Below, piece after piece: positions 1 through 12,599 of a stretch of DNA of 64,000 nucleotides. Origin of the DNA: Phylloscopus collybita (taxonomy: Eukaryota; Chordata; Aves; Passeriformes; Phylloscopidae); NCBI GenBank assembly GCA_027886175.1, contig JAJNNQ010000008.1, positions 8,347,001-8,411,000 of the forward strand, written 5' to 3'. Position numbers and translations under genes: made by a program. Within the stretch, counting starts at the first letter, position 1. Each line of letters opens with the position of its first letter. Below the pieces are notes generated by a model. The model saw only the letters and a program-made list of their open reading frames with translations. It was not told the origin of the DNA and searched no databases.

Positions 1-1629
1 TGCAAAATTAATACCAAATTCATGGAGAAGAAAGAAGAGTATCCACAGTTATACTAATAGAGGAGGAAAGAATAGTAATTTACCTTTGAAATATTTGTTA
101 TCAAGTGATATCTCTGACTCCATTCATTTAAACACTGGTATATATTTTTACTGTTTATAGTTTACAGTTAATACTTTTCTTAGTTGACATTCAAAGAAAA
201 ATCTTCTTGCTTTTTTGGTATGCCCTGGTCTTTTTATGAGGAAATGAATAATGAATTAATTTTAAAAATAGGAGCAGCAGTAACATTTTAAAGTTTACAG
301 CAAAGCGACTTCACACAGAAATGGAAATTTGCAGTGATTTTTGTGCAGTACATCATTATGGCATTGGTCCTCTTGCCAAGCTTACAGAGCATATTTCAGT
401 CTCTGTGACTTTGAAGTATGTGTTCTCTTAAGGCTTAACAATGTCAAGCTTCATAACACAAGAGCTAGTTTGCTTACTTCCTACTTTAAATTGCTCGTAA
501 TTTGAGACATGCAAACATTTCCACTTTATAAAGCAAAGCTACTAAACATATTATTGCTCCAACCTGCAAGTTTTATAGCCTCTGTATATTTAGAAAGCTG
601 TGCTTTATTAAAATAAACTGTAAAGAGGCTTAACTCATTATGGAATCTGCAAGTGTCTAAAATGAAATATCTTCCATTTATTATAGGGATTTAGGAAAGT
701 TTGAAAAAAGACTATAATACTGTTGTTGTAGAAACAGGATGTTAACAATTTTTTAGGCCTTTGAGGTTTGTAGCTGGAAGTACAATTTTTCATGGGATAG
801 GTCTGCCTACAGTTAGCCTGAAAAAAAAATCATAATTTTGCTTTGTGCAGCCTTCAAAGCTTGAAAAATAGATCATCACCCTGAGTTTGAACAGAAATCC
901 TTTCAAATACTTGGACAAAGTAGGTTTAGGTAGCATTGCTTAATTTTAGTTTTGAATAGATAGAGTACTCACTTTTCATAATTTTATCTCCCTGATGAAT
1001 CCATACTGGAAGCAGTAAATGCAATGTGGAACTCTTGACTCCACAAAATTTTGCAACTTTTGCAAAAACATATTTGGATGAAAATGCAAGGAGATTCTGG
1101 TTCTGTCTTTATTCAGAGAAATGGTGCTTTAACTGTTTGTTGACTTTTTGGCATTCGTATTTTGCTATAATTAATTTTTTAACTCACTTTTGAGTACAGG
1201 ACCACTACTGGTTAGAGATAATAGTTCCAAAGGGGAAAAATGTTTTTTGTCTTCACAAAAAGGCTAATTCATGGTCTGTATGCTGTCTCCTTAGATGTTG
1301 TGTTTTACCATCTGAATATGTAACATACTCTTTATGTCAATCACATTTTTCAGAGCTGCTCCTATGCTGAACAAAAACTATCATTGCTCAGTTTTGGTAG
1401 GTCTTGTTCTTGTAGGAGTATCTCAGAACAATTTCTTATGACTTCACAATAGGAAGTTTGACTTGTTCAACCAGAAAATTTCCATCAGAAAAAAAAAAAA
1501 ATAGAGCTCAGGTCCTAATAGTTTGCCAAGTCCTTAAAATTATTGAGTCTAATAGGAGCAGGACTGAAAAACCTTACAGAGGTGTAGTGAGTTTTCCCAG
1601 CAGAGGTGTCTTCCCTCTTTAGGCTTCCA
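1..1629. other. AT-rich unique noncoding DNA
   Basis: No open frame of note, no recognisable repeat family and no RNA gene is visible. The only simple tract is a 13-base A run at 1489-1501. Base composition is strongly AT-rich and CpG-poor, like the rest of the window. Confidence 0.6.
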
Positions 1630-1741
1630 TTACAGCTGCTTGGTGGCACAGAAGCAAGAGCACCCATGGGATTCTGAGGCTGGGAAGGGACATATGTGCA
1701 TTATTTTGTTTAGACAGACATATTTTTTTTGTGCCAGCCTG

Positions 1742-1744
<3 letters not shown>

Positions 1745-1777
<33 letters not shown>

Positions 1778-1788
1778 AAAAAAAAAAA
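1745..1788 (+). repeat. Poly(A) tract, A31-T-A12
   Basis: Thirty-one A, one T, then twelve A. It could be the tail of an old retrocopy on the plus strand, but no AATAAA or ATTAAA hexamer lies within 30 bases upstream and the preceding sequence is not recognised. Lysine- or phenylalanine-rich frames across it are artefacts. Confidence 0.95.
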
Positions 1789-2767
1789 GTGTCTGGCTTT
1801 TAGAATTGCTGCAAAATGCCTGGTTGTTTCAAATACTGTATGTCCCAGCAGATATAAACAGTAAATCCAGCGTGCTGACACAGCCAGAGCTCTGGACAAG
1901 GGGTGGGGTTAAAAGAGACCTGCTGTGCTCTCTGTGGCAGCTGGGCTTCCCCAGCCTGCCTGTGAAGAGATGGAGAGCCTGTTGCAAGAAAAGCTTTGAC
2001 CAGATCCAAAGCTGCTGCACACTCATACAAAAGAAGGTTTAAATCTATGTGGGTGGTGTGTAAAGGAACATAAGCAGCATCCTGGAAATAAAGCAAGGCC
2101 TAAATGAAGGGAAGAAACTTTGTCCTAAATGAGATTGCATAAGGGTGACAATTTTAGAGACTGGAAGGACGTGGAAAGTTCTTCCTTTGCTGCTTGCTGC
2201 AAAGTCCAATACGTGTGAGAAAAAGGGAAAGCATTAGTTATGTTGTAGTCCAGTGCATGAAATATGTAGCTGATACTTAGTTTTGCTTCTATTAACCTTT
2301 TAATTACATAGTTCATGTAAATTGTCCAGAAAGGCCAATCATGTGCCAAGAAATTTGGACAAAATGTATCCACAAAAATATTTGAAATGCTGTGAAATAC
2401 ATAGACTTCCATTAGTTTCTTAGCTAGTTTTTTTGTTAAAATGGATATTTCCTTTTTTTCTTTCCAACCTCTTTCCCTATGAACGTTGACCAAATCTCAG
2501 TAAATTACTTATCCTGAAAATAAGAAAGCTGCAAGTGTCAGCCAGTATCTAGTGGGCATAAAACAGCACTCATCTGTCCCACTACCAGTATTGACTTATG
2601 TGATTGTTACAGGTACATTTTAAACCACTCTTCACTGCCACTTTTGGGCAGTTTTAGAAGGAAACTGCATCCCCACACCTGTATTTCCAATAGCTTTTTC
2701 ATAACTAAGAGCAGGAAGGCAAGAAACTTCTCAGATTAATGAAGGCTTTGAGAATGTGCTCATTAAC
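1789..2767. other. Unique noncoding DNA
   Basis: Several short overlapping frames exist on both strands. None has a recognisable domain. No repeat is visible. Confidence 0.5.
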
Positions 2768-3165
2768 CTATTGTATAAAATTTGAGATGTCTCCCTGTTT
2801 GATCACACCTTTCTCCTGCAGATATTCATTGGACAAGCTCTGATAACCCCTGCCAGCCTGCTGTGCTTTGGAAACCTTGGTTCTCAGGGAACGTAGGACA
2901 ACTGCCTTCTTGTGGATCATGTCATTTTTAGCTGCTCGATAACCTCGAGGTACTTCCTTCTGCTGGTCAGAAGGCTGTTTCATCAAGTGTAGAACAGACT
3001 ATTAAGCACTCAGTAAACATTATTAAGGGACTTGTAACCAATTATAGACTTCTAGCAACTGTGGGGTCAGGGAGGCGTTTGAACAATTCCTTTACTGGCT
3101 GTAGAAGCCCAAAGAAGTCCTCTTAATCTCCTTTCAGGTGCTGAAGTTCTTTTGCAGATTTGAAC
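2768..3165 (-). pseudogene. Coding-like remnant or isolated exon, family unknown
   Basis: On the minus strand a frame runs from an ATG at 2983 to a TAG at 2768, about 71 codons. Its product is basic, helical-looking and of mixed composition (for example KVSKAQQAGRGYQSL), and codon choice looks like real coding DNA. Three CpGs are retained. Just upstream (3042-3165, minus) a second block in another frame also reads like protein (KELFKRLPDP) but holds one in-frame stop and ends at a stop. Two coding-like blocks in different frames suggest a decayed gene or retrocopy. Alternatively, 2975-2805 could be a live exon: AG precedes its start (AAACAG) and a weak GT donor follows GAGAAAG. I do not recognise the family. 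The coding call rests on appearance only. Confidence 0.28.
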
Positions 3166-5714
3166 ATTAACTTCCCAAGTATATGGAATTTAGGTGCTTA
3201 AAAAGTCATCTGTAGATTATATTTTGTATGTCCTTGAACATTTCCTAGTTCAGTTACCCACAAGAAAGATTTTTAAACCCCTGCTTTCTTATGCTTTGAA
3301 GTGGTGATAATGGAGCTAACAGGCATAATTAAGAAGTTGTTCCAACTGTAACATACATGCAGTATTTCTTTGTTTTGTACTTGTTGCTCTTTGATGGCTG
3401 TTTTAATGAATGGCATATGCTAAGCAGTTAATTCTGTACTACTTTACACCTTTAGTCATAAATCAGCTGAAGTTCTGTCTGGCTTCTTTTCCTCCCCCCT
3501 TCTCAAACACTTATTACAGTTTCCCCATTATTTTCCCTATAACACACAGTGGGGTGCATAACCTGATTCAAGGGCTATTTTTTTTTTTTTCAAAAAATAA
3601 TTAAATAACTTCTGTTATTTAAAGAGGAGCTTGTACTTTCAGCGAGTATCTGCCACCTAGCCCAGAGCCCAGCAGCAGCACTCTGCAAAGTCTGAATGAC
3701 ACTGGCTCTGCAGCAGGGCAGGTTTCACTACCTTTACCCCATGTGTCTCTGTAATTGTGAAAGAATTGATTGTGGCCCTGCAGGGATTGCAATTCCTCAT
3801 TCTGTCTGGAAAAGACAACCTGGTTAGAGTGGTACTGGTGTAGGAAGTGGTAAAAGCATTCTTGGAGACAGGGAGCACCTAAGAGAGCTTATCCTGTGGT
3901 GTGAGCAGTTCTGGAAAGTTGCTATAAACCTTCTTTAGAATAAAAAAACCTTGGTTCATGGTGGTAAGGGAGTTTGGGTCAATAGAAGAGAGAGTAGTGA
4001 CCACTGCTACTCTGAGGTGTAAGAAGTAACCAGGCTTTTCTGTCTCTGCAGCCCCCATAGTGTCAGCTTCAACTCCACATCCTTACCTGCAGCCATCTCC
4101 TTTGCCTTTCCTTTTTCTTGCCAGCCACTGGTTAATACAGCATTTGTCAGATTAACTCCTCCTTCAGTGGCTGTATTGCCCCATTAGGGAGGACTCAATG
4201 TGCATTTTTGATGTGCAAGAAATGATGTGTTCCTGATGTTTTCTAGGACACCTGAATGTGGTATCCCTACTTTGGCTGGATGGGTTTGTCTGTTCTTTAA
4301 CCATTAGTTTTCAGCTCATTTGCATTCCTTTTTCAATTTTCACATACTCTTAAGCTTTTGCAGCTCTGGTCATGAAGGGGTCAGAGAGGTGATTACAAGT
4401 TGTAGGATGACCTTACCAGTAACTCTTTAAGCATAAGTAATGTTCTGAAATTGCCTAAAGCAAAAACTGCCAATTCAGAGCTGATTGTAATGAATCAGGT
4501 TCTTCTATACAAAATAATGTGATCAATTTCTCATTTCACTGAATAAATAAGCTGGAAGATAGGGAACTGTCTATGACCTGCTGTTAACCTTTTCCCTCAT
4601 TATTCATATCAAACCTATGACATGCATGTAAGAAATCTCTGGTTCAATTTTAGCTAATTATTTGTTAGAAGTGAGGGCTCTGTGAAGTGTTACTGATTGT
4701 ACAAGTACCCAGGGACCTTATGACATCTGATGAAAATAACGCCAAAGCAGCCACTCCAGGCCTGTGTGCTTTTTCTCTGGCTATCATTATAACTAGAAAT
4801 ACTCTATTTCTAGGCAGCAAAACCTGTGTGTCTGTCAGTGCTGCTTCTCTCAGGTACAAGATATTCTTAAAATTCATCATTGCTCAATTGTTGCAATAAG
4901 GGCATCAGGGGGAAAAAATGAATGTTATACATCAGAATAAATTATAAATTTGTGCATATACTTTGTTAATACTTTGCAGTTTAGTGCCTGAAGTGTTTTG
5001 TCTGTAAAAATTAATTTTCATTAATTAGCTGCTTTTATTTTTTTGGCTGGTTAGGAAAAATCAAAAAACTTTGCTGGCATGTGCTGAATACAATTAATTT
5101 CACATGATCCTTTTGGTGTAACTTATTGCTATTTTTTAAAGGTACCTTGATTTGCAGTGCAATGCAATGTTTTCTAAAATGCAGAACAGATTTAGAAATA
5201 GAAATAGAAATTCTTTGTAAAGAAATATAGAATTTAGTAGCTCAGATACTGTGCTGCCCATAGGCACAGGGTTTTCAGAACTGGCACTGATCTCACCAGT
5301 CAGCAAGGAATTCTGCACTGTAATCCATGCACAAGCTAGAATTTTTCATCACTATATTCCTAAGAAATTCCTGACATCCCTCTTGCAGGTGGGAAAGAGA
5401 AGCCTGGTGAGTTTAATATCTTGCTGCAGTTTACATTAAAGACATGTGGGTGCTGGGAACCTTCTAACTTTAAAATATAAAAGCATCATCTCCCTACTCC
5501 AATGAGTGAAATACACCTCAGGGATTGAAAAATGTTCACATCATGAAATAACTTTCAAGTTGTGTTACTTCTGCCTTAAGAAGTCTCTGGAGACTGCATC
5601 TTCTCAAGAAGTACCTAATGGGAAGAAGGAAGTCAGCAAGGAGGTGGAGAGTGAGGATAGAAATTTGAATAAAAACCAGGACTGATCTTTTTGACTACAG
5701 GACGGTTGTATAAT
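3166..5714. other. Unique noncoding DNA
   Basis: Only short, unrecognised frames are present on either strand. A T-run lies near 3580. No transposon or RNA gene is seen. Confidence 0.5.
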
Positions 5715-5788
5715 CAAAAAAACAAAAACAAAAACAAAAAACCAAACCAACAAACAAAAAACCAAACAAACAACCCCCCCCCCCCCCC
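5715..5788 (+). repeat. A/C-rich tract ending in C15
   Basis: Irregular AAAC and CAAA words are followed by a pure run of 15 C at 5774-5788. The plus strand has almost no G or T here. The complementary strand is T/G-rich with a G15 run. Confidence 0.9.
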
Positions 5789-7934
5789 AGTTTTTTAAAG
5801 GATAGAAAAAGAATTGATTCTGAATCAATGTATTAAGATCTCACAGAAAAAACAAATTCTCTAATGCCACACCTAAAACATCTCTCCTTTCTGATGAAAT
5901 AGATACCAGGAAAATATAATTTAAAACTGGTTGCTAAAACATGAACTGTTTCATTAATATTTTGCAAATTTTTGTGCTTCTAGAAATCCAGCTTATGTTT
6001 TTATCTATCATCTATGTGATGCAACTTTTACATCATTTCCAGTATCTGTAGCTTGTACTGCAAGGTCAGTCTCTCAGGCCAGCAGATGCAAACGTCTGAG
6101 CTTTGGGGACTGAGAGCAGTGTTGAACATTGTCCACAGAAAGCTCTTTGGAGCCTTACATTTATGAATGTATGCAGGTTTATCATTAAACATGGCTCACT
6201 ATGTTAGCTGTCATGGTATGAGGCAGAATGAAGTCAAAGAGAAGTGAACCCTCAAAGAGAAGTAAGCTGGGTGCTACTACTGTGTGTATTTCCAGAAGAA
6301 ACTGGCAACAATGGTATCAGGAAGCTTTAGGAGTAACATCTCAAATGATGCCTCTGATGCCTGGAATGACACCGTGTTTGATTCCAACTTTTCTCTAATT
6401 GTGCACAGGTATAAATAAGGTCACAAGCTTAGAGGCAGTGGAGGTTCAGGCCAATGAAGTTATAGCCTTGAAGGAATTTTTACAGCTCAGCAAAGAAGCC
6501 CTCAGCACATGGGTTTATCAAAAAAGTGGTGGCAGACTCCTGGCTGCACCCAGTGCCATCAGGCACAGCTAAAATGAAGTTACAGAGAAGACAAATGAAG
6601 GCTGCTCTCTTCTCTGCTGAGTCGGTCCATGGTGTTCCTTGACCCTGGGGCTGGTGATTGCTGACTGGAATCTCAATGGCTATTTTCTAGTGACAATTTC
6701 AGTGTCTGAGCTCATTAATCAATTTCTATTCGGCAGAATCAGTTTGTGGAAAACTTGCAAAGGTTACTTAATCCAGAGGGAACGTGTACAGTTAGACAGA
6801 AGACTTTTCAGCCACAGTGTAAAAACAAAATTTTCCAAATCTCTGTCTCGTATCACGTTTTCCATGACCGTGATAGCAAAGAGCAAATCACCAAAATCAT
6901 TCAGAGTGATGTTAGGAAAACACAGCCTCTGCCTGCTTTCCTTAAGAAAAGAAGTCTTTCTGCATCATAAAATCCGTCACATCTCTTAACCCCATGGCTC
7001 CAGCATGAAACAGGAAACAACAGCGCTGAAATAATAAAAAATGAAAATGTGAGAGAGGCTTTTCCTTAACTCTGTCCAGTAATATCAGTTCTCATCCAGT
7101 CTAAGAACTGGATTTCAAAGTAATTTATAGAAATCCACAATCTGTTTAACTCCTTGAAACGTTAATCCTTACAAACACCTGGCAGAGGACTTGAGTGACT
7201 TAAAGGAATTCCCAGGACTTTGTAGCTTTGCACAAGGGTGCACACACACTACAGCAGGACACCCAGGAGGGAAAACAGATATAGCAGTGGCTTGTGGAAA
7301 TAAAAAAATGCTTTAGTGTTGACGAAATTGGCTTAATAGTTTCAATATGAAAGAATAAAATACTGCTTTATTTCTTAAATATGGTAAAAATATTTTTAAA
7401 GCAAACCTTCAAATATTTGGGTTTAATCTCTGTTGCCCATTGTGTGGGAATGGTTATTAGCTGGCCGTGGCAATATCCTGGCAAACTGCCTCCTCAGTGA
7501 GGCACAATGCCAGTGTTTGGTGTGATTCAAAAGCTCAGTACAGTTAGTGAAGTCATTTTGTGCTCAGTGTTTTGGTTTATTTTTCTCTTTTAGGGTTTTC
7601 AACTTTATTTTATTTTAATATTTTCTGTTTTATTGTTTCCATGTGTTTTTCCCTGTGCTTGCATGGACCTTCTCTTAAATGGGATGATGAGCTGCTCTGT
7701 GATCTCTCTGGAGTGTGGAGTCTGATGGGGTAACTGGACAGTGTCAGAAACAGCATAGCAACTTTGTGCTCTCCTGATCAGACCAAGAAATGAGGCAAGG
7801 TGTGTACCACAGCCAGCTTCTGTAATGCGGATTACAAAAAGTTCTGTGGCCTTTCAGGACTTGAAGGGGACATTTTAGAAAGATGGAGGCAAACTGTTTA
7901 GCAGGTCCTACTGTGATAGGGAAAGGGAGTCTTG
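5789..7934. other. Unique noncoding DNA
   Basis: A 116-codon frame at 6639-6989 and an overlapping 74-codon frame at 6746-6970 show no family resemblance and overlap each other in different phases. Both are taken as chance. 7430-7560 has a moderately complex stretch with TGGC/GCCA words and could be regulatory, but I cannot support more than that. Confidence 0.45.
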
Positions 7935-8166
7935 AACTGAAGGAAGACTAATTTAAATTGAATATAAAGGGGTATTTTTTACAATGAGAGTGATAAAACA
8001 CTGGCACAGGTTCCTCTGAGGTGCCCCATCCCAGGAAACATTCAAGATGAGGTTAATGGGACTTTGGGTAACCTGATCTTGTTGAAGATGTACCTGTTCA
8101 TTGCAGAGGGGTTGGATTGGATGAGCTTTAAAGCTCCCTTCCAACCTAAACAATTATGTGATTTTA
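7935..8166 (+). mobile_element. CR1 LINE, 5'-truncated 3' end
   Basis: CR1 is the main non-LTR retrotransposon of birds and usually survives as 5'-truncated 3' ends. The plus strand carries the recognisable order of its 3' region: a TTACAATGAGAGTG-type block, ACACTGGCACAGGTT, a CCCCATCCC block, and TTCCAACCTAAACAATTATGTGAT at the end. It is clearly diverged, so it is an old insertion. The left edge is approximate. It contains no usable coding sequence. Confidence 0.85.
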
Positions 8167-8307
8167 AGACCATATTGGTCTTTATTTTATTTTGCTTATG
8201 GCAAAAACCCCACAATTATTTCTTTCCTTTACCTGAACTTTTCTGGGATTAAATTTTTTCTGGAGTCTGATCAGTTTTTCTGTCACCTTGCTGCTTGGCA
8301 GATCATT

Positions 8308-8585
8308 TCCCAGAGCTGCAGAACCACTGAGGTTGGAAGGGCCCTCTGGAGACCACCCAGTCCAACCCCTGCCATGGCTGGGTCACCTGGAGCAGGTCAC
8401 AAATGTCCAGGTGGGTCTGAGATGTCTCCAGAGAGAGAGACTCCCTGCCCTCCCTGGGCAGCTGTTACAGTGCTCTGCCAACCTCAGTGTAAAGAAGTTC
8501 TTCCCAATGTTGAGGTGGAATTTGTTGTGCTTAGTTCAAGCCATTGCTCCTCATCCTGTCACGGGCACATCCCCAGGGCACCCTT
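8308..8585 (-). mobile_element. CR1 LINE fragment, second subfamily
   Basis: Read on the plus strand this is the reverse complement of a CR1 3' end: GAGGTTGGAAGGGCC, then CCAGTCCAACCCCTGCC, GGAGCAGGTCAC, TGTCTCCAGAGAGAGAGACT, GGGCAGCTGTTACAGTGCTC and GTAAAGAAGTTCTTCCC, in the expected order. The subfamily differs from the one at 7935-8166. The two face tail to tail about 140 bp apart. Frames of up to 175 codons over this region are shadows of the repeat. Confidence 0.88.
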
Positions 8586-10477
8586 GACGTTTGTTCTTAG
8601 CAGAGCTGATGTGAGAGCTACTGCCAGAAAAGACAAAAAAAGTATGGCTGGAGTAAGTCCCAGGTTTACTCACTCCACAAGATGACCCATTTGTGCAGGT
8701 GGTGCTCACCTGTTTATCCAAGGATCTGGGCTGAGGTCGCTGCCATGGAAGGTTGTGAGTTGCAGACAGGATGTGCCAGGGTCCCTCTAAGTTATCTAGC
8801 ATGGTATGAAAGTGAGGAAAGAAGGACTTTTCCATACTAAGGGTCAAGGTAACTTGTAGGAGGTGCTTAAACCTTGAGACAGCAGTGAGTTTACACAGAA
8901 GTCCAGGCACAAAAATGGAAGTCTGGCTCTGAGCTACCCAGAGAAGAGTCCTCTCTGGCATTAATAAACACTTATAGGACATTGTTGTATGATGTCCATA
9001 AACATCTTCCATCAGCCTTCTTTTTTTTTTTTTTTTTTTTACAGCTTACTCAGGTAGTTCTTCAGTCATGCATGCTTTTCACAGAAAATAATTCTTTGTT
9101 TTGTGAATTTTTCAAGTGTATTAATTAGCGGTAATCTTAAAGCTAGGAAAGTACCCTTCTTTGTTTCATTTCCATGTGTACATTCAGTTTCTATGATGTC
9201 CTGATGGATTCCCTAAATATTAATAGCAATGAGCTGATGCAGCAGTGGATGTATTAGTGTCTAGAAAGATTTATTTTTCATGGCAAAGTTTTACAAGGAC
9301 GACTGTTCTGTAACTCTCTGCACAGATACGCGTGGATGAGTGGATTGCAAGTGTTACTTCCACAATTGGTTCTGCAGGCATTAGCCAACAGGCTGATTGT
9401 GCCCCTTTCCCACACATGTTAGCAATGATCTCGTTGCAGCAGCATTGCTGGAGATATTGAAATGAGCTGACTTTGGGAGTGTTTCCTGAGTTTAAATTCC
9501 TTGACTGTAAAGCAATATCCTAACAGTGATATGCTACTCAATGACAGAGGGAAAAAGGGAAAAGTGATTGAGAGATGCGTAATGATTCTGATTTTTTGCC
9601 ACTCTCTTGATAAGCTGCAACCACATTCCATGGATGTATCTCTGCTGTCTTTTCAGAAAGATCCTGATTGTGATGTTTATGCAATTTCCTGTTAGTGCTA
9701 GCAGTTCTGTTTTCTTGCATCTACTTCTCACCCCGTTTTCAGCAAAGCAGTGTTGAGGCAGAGGGTGGCACAAATGGAACTTTACCTGTCCTACCGTTAC
9801 CATAATTTGGCTTTAAGCATGCAGGTTGTTATTGGGTAATTGATTGGTAATTGTGGAAATTAAAATTCCATCCAAGGTCCCTGTTGGTCAGTGCATGTTT
9901 TAAGCAGTCTAATACTCTTCAACATAGCCAAGAGCAGCTTCTGCTGGCTGCTGCTCAGGAGAACCAAGGCCTCAGACTCCCTCTGGCTCTCTCCATGCTT
10001 GAAAATACAGGTTCCACCACCCTTCTGTGTAACAGACACAAGGCGTGCCAGATGCAGACTGGGAATTGGCTTTTAATGAGGGATATTGCTTGTGTGAAGC
10101 AAGGATGTTGTGCTGAATATAGAAGTGCTGTAAAAACATCACCAGCAACACTGAACATTGAACTATCACATGTCATTGATGTGAGTATTGGTGTGAGTAT
10201 TTAAGCTCTACTTAACTGAGAACATAAGTTCTGGCATTCCATTCCCTTGGGTGTTGGCACCACCTTCTTCAGTGGCGATTAATGTTAAATAACAGAGGAA
10301 AACGACTAAAACCCATCTATTTTTATCAATTTATGCTGAGCTCTATAGGTGTAAAACTGTGATTACTTTGTTTACCCTAAGAGTGCTACTAACTGAGGTG
10401 AAGCTGGGCTGTGAGAGCAGGGCTTGGTGCCTGCTGTGGGGACTGCTTCGACAGCAACATTAAAGGCATTTGCCTGT
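8586..10477. other. Unique noncoding DNA with T20 run
   Basis: A pure T run sits at 9021-9040. The 153-codon minus frame at 8551-9012 starts in unique DNA and ends inside the CR1, and its product is not recognised. A 117-codon plus frame at 9851-10204 is likewise unrecognised. No RNA gene or further repeat is visible. Confidence 0.5.
9021..9040. repeat. Poly(T) run, 20 bases
   Basis: Uninterrupted T20. No TTTATT (reverse AATAAA) lies close on its right side, so there is no support for a retrocopy end. Confidence 0.95.
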
Positions 10478-10509
10478 TGATGGAGATATTAAAGGCATGT
10501 GCTCCATCA
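10459..10509. repeat. Short direct repeat with hairpin
   Basis: ATTAAAGGCAT occurs at 10459-10469 and again at 10488-10498, 29 bases apart. Around the second copy TGATGGAG (10478-10485) and CTCCATCA (10502-10509) are perfect inverted 8-mers. Confidence 0.8.
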
Positions 10510-12263
10510 GACATTAGGACTCACTGAAGACACAACTGTGTTTTAAAAAGTCATTCTTCAATAGGTGCAAGTATCTGCAAAGAGATTCTTGCCTTTGCTG
10601 TAGAAGGAGGGTGCATTGCAGAGCATCCTCCTTTAGAATGAATGTGGGGCATTTGCTGAAAACAGCATCTATTTCACTTTTAGGCAGCTCACCCCTCTCT
10701 AAATGAAAATAATTATTTACAAACAGGATTGTACCATGGGATGAGGATCAGACAGGATTTGGGAGAGGTAGTCAAAACCTGGCTTTGCAATATGTATTTG
10801 GCATAATCAACTCGGTTGCATAAAAATTCTGCAAGTTTTTTAGTCCCAAACCTTGTACTGCAGAGGGATACCCAAATGCTTCTTTTCTTTCTCACAGACT
10901 ATCTTAATATGTAAAAACTTTTCCAAAGCTTTCCTGTTCAAATCAAAGAACAGAATCTCCTGATTGCATTTCCATCCTACGTCTCAGCGCAATCTGGAAT
11001 ATATAAAAAAAAAAAAAACGACAGAAAAATTTGACACACAGTACTGAGATGCCAGGCAAAGCTCTGGAGGGCAGAACAAAAGGGGAGAAAGCCCAAGCAT
11101 TCCAGCCATGGGAACATCTGTACAAAAGCACTGCAGCAAAGACGTGCCAGGTGGTGGTGTGGCCCCTGAGAGAGAGCTGGTGCTGGACACGTGGGTTGGG
11201 AGCGCGCTGGCGCAGCCTCGTCAGATTACATCCCACAAGGCTGCTCTCCTCCACCTCTGCTGTCACTGGGGGCTGACCTGCACTGCAACTGCAGGTTGTA
11301 AGAAATTATAAACTTTATTTATAGTTCTCTAAGTGTGCATGCAGATACAATTTCTGCTCTACATATAATATTATCTGTAGATCATGGGTCTGTGTTTGAA
11401 TGCTAGTTTTCCGAAAATGCACATTTTGTGTGCATGTCCCTTGCCCTTTGGGGAATGTTTATTATGAACCTCAATATTTCTACTTCTCTCATTGTGTTTG
11501 ATAAAAAGACCTCATGTCTGAAATGTATTAGAGAACAGTTTTTATTTGCATTCTGAAAGTACCATTTGCCCCTGAGTTAAACTCATGCTCCTGACTGTAA
11601 TCCTGTCTCACAAGATTCTGGGGCAAGTGCTTTTGCCATTGACTATAAGTTTCATATAAAAAGTACACAATTGTCATCTTGATCATTCCATCTACACAGT
11701 GGCTTTTTTGGTCTCACTGTACCCTTTAGTTGGAAGAGGTGATAGTTTCATGAAGTATTTCCTGGACTTGCCTAGGGTACAGCTACAGGCCCTAGAAGAC
11801 ATTAATTAAAATAGCAGATTCTACTCCCTTTGAGACAAACAATGTGTCTAGACTGACAAAATGCCATGTATAGCCTGGTTCCTAAACAGCACTTTGGACA
11901 AGTAAGAGCAGTAATTTGCAAAATTGGAATTGATCTCTGAAATATAATCCAAGAGTAGAAAATCTTAGTATAGAAATTCTGGATATACTGTGTGTTGTGG
12001 GTAGAACTAGTTCAGAGCAGCACTTTATTCACCATGACTGGTTTTGGTGGATTAGGTATTTGAAAATTCACCATGATTTCAGTATTGGGATGTCATGCAA
12101 AGTTTTAGAGGGCTGAGCCAGAAAAAAAAAAAATACAAAAGTACAACTGAATGGCTTTGTAACTTCTTCAAGGTCTGAAATAATGAACATAACATTTTTC
12201 ATTTGAGAACAGAGTTACGAAAAACAAAAAACAGTCCAAAAACCCTAAACAAATATAAGAGGT
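10510..12263. other. Unique noncoding DNA with small CpG cluster
   Basis: Mostly AT-rich and featureless. The exception is 11141-11220, which keeps six CpGs and an E-box CACGTG at 11188-11193. The 107-codon minus frame at 10943-11266 crosses this patch but its product is not recognised. Confidence 0.45.
11141..11223. promoter_or_regulatory. Local CpG cluster with E-box
   Basis: CpGs at about 11143, 11190, 11203, 11205, 11211 and 11219, including GCGCGCTGGCGC, in DNA that is otherwise nearly CpG-free. CACGTG lies at 11188-11193. It is too small for a CpG island by usual criteria. It could be a regulatory site or a remnant of a GC-rich repeat. Confidence 0.25.
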
Positions 12264-12308
12264 AAAAATTAATTTTTAAATTAATTTTTCTTTGCTCTCT
12301 CTCTCTCT
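12264..12308. repeat. AT-rich palindrome followed by (CT)7
   Basis: AAAAATTAATTT (12264-12275) is mirrored by AAATTAATTTTT (12278-12289), a perfect 12-bp inverted repeat with a 2-base loop. A (CT)7 tract at 12295-12308 follows directly. Confidence 0.9.
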
Positions 12309-12599
12309 ATAAACCATAATTTAATAATTTTGTATATTTAATTTTCTAGAAGTTATTTTACTTTGCTAAGAAAAAAGGTGTTTCAGTTCTCGTTGACCAG
12401 TATCTAATGGGAAAATCAGTGGCTCACATATTTGCAGACAGAAGAGTGGGATGTGAATGTCAGTAGGAACAATTTTTTACTATCCAAAATCACTCTTAAC
12501 ACCATAATGATGTTCGATATTTTACAAAAATAAAAGCAGATTTAAAGTGTGTTTGGGTCACTACAATCACACGTAATTCAAAAGAATTTTGAATTAATT

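Noticed and set aside
1745..1788. Plus-strand processed pseudogene ending in this poly(A)
   Set aside because: No polyadenylation hexamer is near and no coding-like sequence lies upstream.
6639..6989. 116-codon frame as a gene
   Set aside because: A second frame of similar quality overlaps it in another phase, and neither is recognised.
8158..8685. 175-codon frame as a gene
   Set aside because: Most of it is reversed CR1 sequence, and the rest is unrecognised.
8551..9012. 153-codon minus frame
   Set aside because: It overlaps the CR1 end and has no recognisable product.
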